From Ewingella sp963519305 (GTDB lineage Bacteria > Pseudomonadota > Gammaproteobacteria > Enterobacterales > Enterobacteriaceae): a DNA stretch of 64,000 nt. The position numbers were made by a program, and so were the translations under genes. The DNA is taken from contig CAUQMS010000008.1 in assembly GCA_963519305.1 (NCBI GenBank), forward strand, positions 114,359 through 178,358. Reading direction: 5' to 3'. The notes beneath the pieces are model-generated. The model was given only the letters and a program-made list of their open reading frames with translations. It did no database searches and was not told where the DNA came from. The stretch's first letter is position 1; the number at the start of each line of letters is the position of its first letter. This document shows, piece after piece, positions 61,043 through 64,000 of the stretch.

Positions 61043-61070
61043 AAGGGGCTGCGGCCCCTTATTTTATTTT
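61043..61070 (+). terminator. Terminator after the small lipoprotein
   Basis: AAGGGGC (61043-61049), TGCG loop and GCCCCTT (61054-61060), followed by ATTTTATTTT. The 324-base gap to ihfA otherwise shows nothing. Confidence 0.85.
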
Positions 61071-61241
61071 CACAAAACTATTTTGGTCAAAAAACTACTC
61101 ACTCCATCGCGACTCAATTTAATCTATCAGACTAATCCTGAATACCCAATCACCTTAACACTATCTTTTCACTTTATTGCCGGATTATTGATGCCTGTAT
61201 TATTTATGGCGAAATGATGGAGAAGACTTAGGAATGAAGGT

Positions 61242-61270
61242 TAAAAAAAAGGCCGCTTTCGCGACCTTTT
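61242..61270 (-). terminator. Terminator after ihfA
   Basis: On the minus strand AAGGTCGC-GAAA-GCGGCCTT (one G-U pair) followed by a long T-run. Confidence 0.92.
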
Positions 61271-61282
61271 TGCCCAACTCAC

Positions 61283-61579
61283 TTATTCTTTAGGAGTGGC
61301 ATTCTCAACCCGGCTTTTCAACTTCTGTCCCGGACGGAAAGTCACCACACGGCGCGCCGTGATAGGAATATCTTCGCCGGTTTTCGGGTTACGTCCCGGA
61401 CGTTGGTTTTTGTCACGCAGGTCAAAATTGCCAAAACCAGACAATTTAACTTGTTCGCCATTCTCCAAAGCGCGACGCACTTCTTCGAAGAACAGTTCGA
61501 CCAGGTCTTTGGCATCCCGTTTGCTAAGCCCGAGCTTTTCAAACAGGTGTTCTGACATTTCAGCTTTAGTAAGCGCCAT
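61283..61579 (-). CDS. ihfA: Integration host factor alpha subunit
   Basis: 98-residue histone-like DNA-bending protein (E. coli 99), heterodimer partner of IhfB. The beta-arm tip RPGRNPKTGEDIPI with the intercalating Pro is intact, as is the N-terminal ALTKAEMSEHLFEKLGLSKR. It starts 4 bases after the pheT stop, so it is co-transcribed with pheT as in E. coli, and may also have its own promoter within pheT. Confidence 0.98.
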   Translation of the reverse strand: MALTKAEMSEHLFEKLGLSKRDAKDLVELFFEEVRRALENGEQVKLSGFGNFDLRDKNQRPGRNPKTGEDIPITARRVVTFRPGQKLKSRVENATPKE

Positions 61580-61583
61580 AGGT

Positions 61584-63971
61584 TCAATCCCTCAAGGATG
61601 CTTGGAATCGCTGCTTTAGAGCCTCTACACATTTTGCAACGGTAGCGGCGATCTCTTCTTCTTCCAGTGTACGAGCGGTATCCTGCAATACCAGACTGAT
61701 AGCCAGGCTTTTATAACCCTCTGCCACGCCCTTCCCACGATACACGTCAAATAAGTTTACGCCAACTACCTGATTTGCGCCAACTTTCTTACACTCAACC
61801 AAAATATCTTCTGCGGGGACATTTTCAGCAACCACAACAGCGATGTCTCGACGGTTTGCCGGGAAGCGCGAAATGGCTTTCGCATCAGGCAGCACGCGGT
61901 CTGCGACCTTATTCCACAGCAGTTCAAACACCACCGTACGGCCGTTAAGGTCAAGCTTACGTTCCAGCTCAGGATGGACTACACCAATGAAACCAATACG
62001 TTCGCCGCGTAAATAAATTGCTGCACTCTGCCCAGGATGCAACGCAGGATTCGTTTCCGCTTTGAACTGGATATCATCTAATTTGCCGGTAAGCTCAAGA
62101 ATCGCCTCAAGATCACCTTTCAAATCGTAGTAGTCAACTGACTGACGCGCCAGATCCCAATGTTCTTCATTTTTATTGCCGGTGATCACCGCAGACAGCA
62201 TGACGTCCTGACGGATACCCAGATTCGCTTGAGTATCAGGAACAAAGCGCAGGCCACTTTCAAAAATACGCACGCGGCTCTGCTGGCGGTTTTGGTTGTA
62301 AACCGCTGATGTCAGCAAGCCCGTCCATAGCGAAAGACGCATTGCTGACATTTCAACGGAAATTGGGCTCGGTAAAATCAGCGCTTCTTCACCTGGGTGC
62401 AGCAAGTTTTGAATTTTTGGGTCGACAAAGCTGTAGGTGATAGCTTCCTGGAAACCCCGGTCAACCAGCAGATTTTTAACGCGCTTAAGCGACAGGTCGG
62501 CTTCGCGGTGTTTAGTCATTTCCAGATTGGCTTTTACTGGCACATCCGGAATGTTGTTGTAACCATAGACGCGGGCCACTTCTTCAACCAGATCTTCTTC
62601 GATCTGCATATCGAAACGCCAGCTTGGTGCCACAGCTGTCCAGTTACCGTCTGTCTGTTCAACCTTACAGCCAAGACGCGTCAGAATGTCCATGACCTGT
62701 GCGTCGTCAACATGGTGACCGATCAGGCGATCCAGTTTTTCACGACGCAGCGAAATAGTGGCTGCTTTTGGCAAATCTTTTTCTGATGTCACGTCGATGA
62801 CCGGGCCGGCAGCACCACCGCAAATCTCCAGCAGCAGCGCGGTAGCGCGCTCCATCGCTTTGTGCTGCAACGCCGGGTCAACACCGCGCTCATAACGATG
62901 AGAAGCATCGGTATGCAATCCCTGACGGCGCGCACGGCCCGTAATAGACAGCGGGTTGAAGAAAGCGCACTCCAGCAGCACATCCTGCGTTTCGTCATTC
63001 ACGCCAGAGTGTTCGCCACCAAAAATACCGGCCATCGCCAGCGCTTTTTCGTGATCTGCAATCACCAGCGTGTCATCGTTAAGCTTAGTCTTGGTGCCAT
63101 CGAGTAACGTCAGCGCTTCATCTTTCTGCGCCATACGCACTACGATACCGCCCTGAATACGGTTCAGGTCAAAAGCATGCATCGGCTGGCCGAGTTCAAG
63201 CAGCACAAAGTTGGTGATATCCACAACTGGATCGATTGAACGGATACCACAGCGACGCAATTTTTCACGCATCCACAAAGGCGTTGCTGCTTTAACGTTG
63301 ATGCCTTTTACTACGCGGCCCAAATAGCGTGGGCAAGCTTCGGTCGCCTTAACATCAATAGGCAGGACATCACTGATGGTGGCGGCGACTGGCGACATAT
63401 CAGGCTCGTTTAACGGCATCTGATAAAACACCGCCACGTCTCGTGCCACACCAATAATGCCCAGGCAGTCGGCGCGGTTTGGCGTTACGCTGATTTCAAT
63501 CGTGCTGTCATCAAGCTTGAGGAATTCACGGATATCGGTGCCGACTGGCGCATCAGCGGATAATTCGATGATGCCATCATGGTCCTCGGAAATCCCCAGC
63601 TCAGAAAAAGAGCAAAGCATCCCTTCGGAAGGTTCACCACGCAGTTTCGCGGCTTTAATTTTAAAATCACCCGGCAGAACGGCGCCTACGGTCGCAACCG
63701 CGACTTTCAGACCCTGACGACAATTTGGTGCACCGCAGACAATATCGAGCAGGCGCTCGCCACCCACGTTCACCTTGGTGACACGCAGTTTGTCTGCGTT
63801 TGGATGCTGACCGCACTCGACGACTTCACCAACGACGACGCCGTGGAAAGCGCCGGCAACAGGCTCAACGCCGTCAACTTCCAGACCGGCCATGGTAATT
63901 TGGTCAGATAATGCTTCGCTGCTGATAGCTGGGTTTACCCACTCCCGCAACCAGAGTTCACTGAATTTCAT
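61584..63971 (-). CDS. pheT: Phenylalanyl-tRNA synthetase beta subunit
   Basis: 795-residue subunit, the E. coli length, complete within the window. It has an N-terminal tRNA-binding EMAP-like domain (about residues 40-150, GAPNCRQGLKVAVATVGAVLP), B3/B4 editing domain, B5 domain, catalytic-like core (AITYSFVDPKIQN), and a C-terminal FDX-ACB anticodon-binding domain (ISRFPANRRDIAVVV). The alpha subunit pheS and the pheM attenuator should lie just beyond the right edge. Confidence 0.98.
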   Translation of the reverse strand: MKFSELWLREWVNPAISSEALSDQITMAGLEVDGVEPVAGAFHGVVVGEVVECGQHPNADKLRVTKVNVGGERLLDIVCGAPNCRQGLKVAVATVGAVLPGDFKIKAAKLRGEPSEGMLCSFSELGISEDHDGIIELSADAPVGTDIREFLKLDDSTIEISVTPNRADCLGIIGVARDVAVFYQMPLNEPDMSPVAATISDVLPIDVKATEACPRYLGRVVKGINVKAATPLWMREKLRRCGIRSIDPVVDITNFVLLELGQPMHAFDLNRIQGGIVVRMAQKDEALTLLDGTKTKLNDDTLVIADHEKALAMAGIFGGEHSGVNDETQDVLLECAFFNPLSITGRARRQGLHTDASHRYERGVDPALQHKAMERATALLLEICGGAAGPVIDVTSEKDLPKAATISLRREKLDRLIGHHVDDAQVMDILTRLGCKVEQTDGNWTAVAPSWRFDMQIEEDLVEEVARVYGYNNIPDVPVKANLEMTKHREADLSLKRVKNLLVDRGFQEAITYSFVDPKIQNLLHPGEEALILPSPISVEMSAMRLSLWTGLLTSAVYNQNRQQSRVRIFESGLRFVPDTQANLGIRQDVMLSAVITGNKNEEHWDLARQSVDYYDLKGDLEAILELTGKLDDIQFKAETNPALHPGQSAAIYLRGERIGFIGVVHPELERKLDLNGRTVVFELLWNKVADRVLPDAKAISRFPANRRDIAVVVAENVPAEDILVECKKVGANQVVGVNLFDVYRGKGVAEGYKSLAISLVLQDTARTLEEEEIAATVAKCVEALKQRFQASLRD

Positions 63972-64000
63972 GTGATATTCCCGCCTTACTTAAACTGTTT

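Noticed and set aside
1..64000. CRISPR arrays, insertion sequences, prophage or toxin-antitoxin loci
   Set aside because: No spaced repeats, transposase or integrase frames, terminal repeats or attachment-site duplications were seen; the tRNA-Val shows no downstream integrase or repeated 3' end.

Overview
This window is chromosomal DNA from a gamma-proteobacterium of the order Enterobacterales, most likely a Yersiniaceae-type genome (Rahnella, Ewingella, Serratia or Yersinia relatives). The assignment rests on near-identical E. coli-type housekeeping proteins (Lpp, PykF, RNase T, SufS, PheT), a complete heme-uptake locus, and an arn operon lying between btuD and nlpC, an arrangement I associate with Yersinia-like genomes. 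No insertion sequence, prophage, CRISPR array or obviously broken gene is visible. The window is almost fully coding and collinear with the E. coli ydhI-to-pheT segment, with lineage-specific insertions and losses.

Layout. 1-4.6 kb: ydhIJK, an aromatic-acid-efflux-like trio, facing ydhF and ydhL. 4.7-8.4 kb: electrophile and detoxification genes nemR, nemA and gloA, then rnt and grxD. 8.9-13.7 kb: mepH, the 29-residue membrane protein ynhF, purR, and the divergent purine-nucleoside regulator/transporter pair punR/punC. 14-20.4 kb: cfa, ribC, mdtK, one tRNA-Val(GAC), pykF and lpp. 20.5-27.6 kb: ldtE and the six-gene suf Fe-S assembly operon, all on the minus strand. 28 kb: an unrecognised small plus-strand gene rich in His and Cys, preceded by a near-consensus Fur box. 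28.5-38.8 kb: menI, ydiJ, ydiK, the RprA small RNA, ppsA, ppsR and aroH.

38.9-45.1 kb: the Fur-controlled heme system hemP-hemR-hemS-hemT-hemU-hemV (outer-membrane receptor, cytoplasmic heme protein, periplasmic binding protein and ABC importer). 45.2-49.6 kb: selO, a ydiV-like degenerate EAL protein, lplA and nlpC. 49.7-57.2 kb: arnBCADTEF, which attaches 4-amino-4-deoxy-L-arabinose to lipid A, with candidate PmrA and PhoP boxes upstream. 57.5-60 kb: btuD, btuE and btuC. 60.1-61 kb: two small His-rich envelope proteins, one a DUF2502-type protein and one a 41-residue lipoprotein. 61.3-64 kb: ihfA and pheT.

Iron is the recurrent theme: a Fur box before hemP, another before the orphan gene beside suf, a 19-bp palindrome inside the suf promoter, and monothiol glutaredoxin GrxD. 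Envelope maintenance is the second: Lpp, LdtE, MepH, NlpC, Cfa, Arn and the Rcs-linked RprA. The least explained parts are the Fur-boxed gene at 28.0-28.5 kb, the His-rich pair at 60.1-61.0 kb, the attenuator-like leader of mdtK, and the hairpin-filled sufB-sufC gap. Functional assignments come from my recall of family sequences, not from any search.
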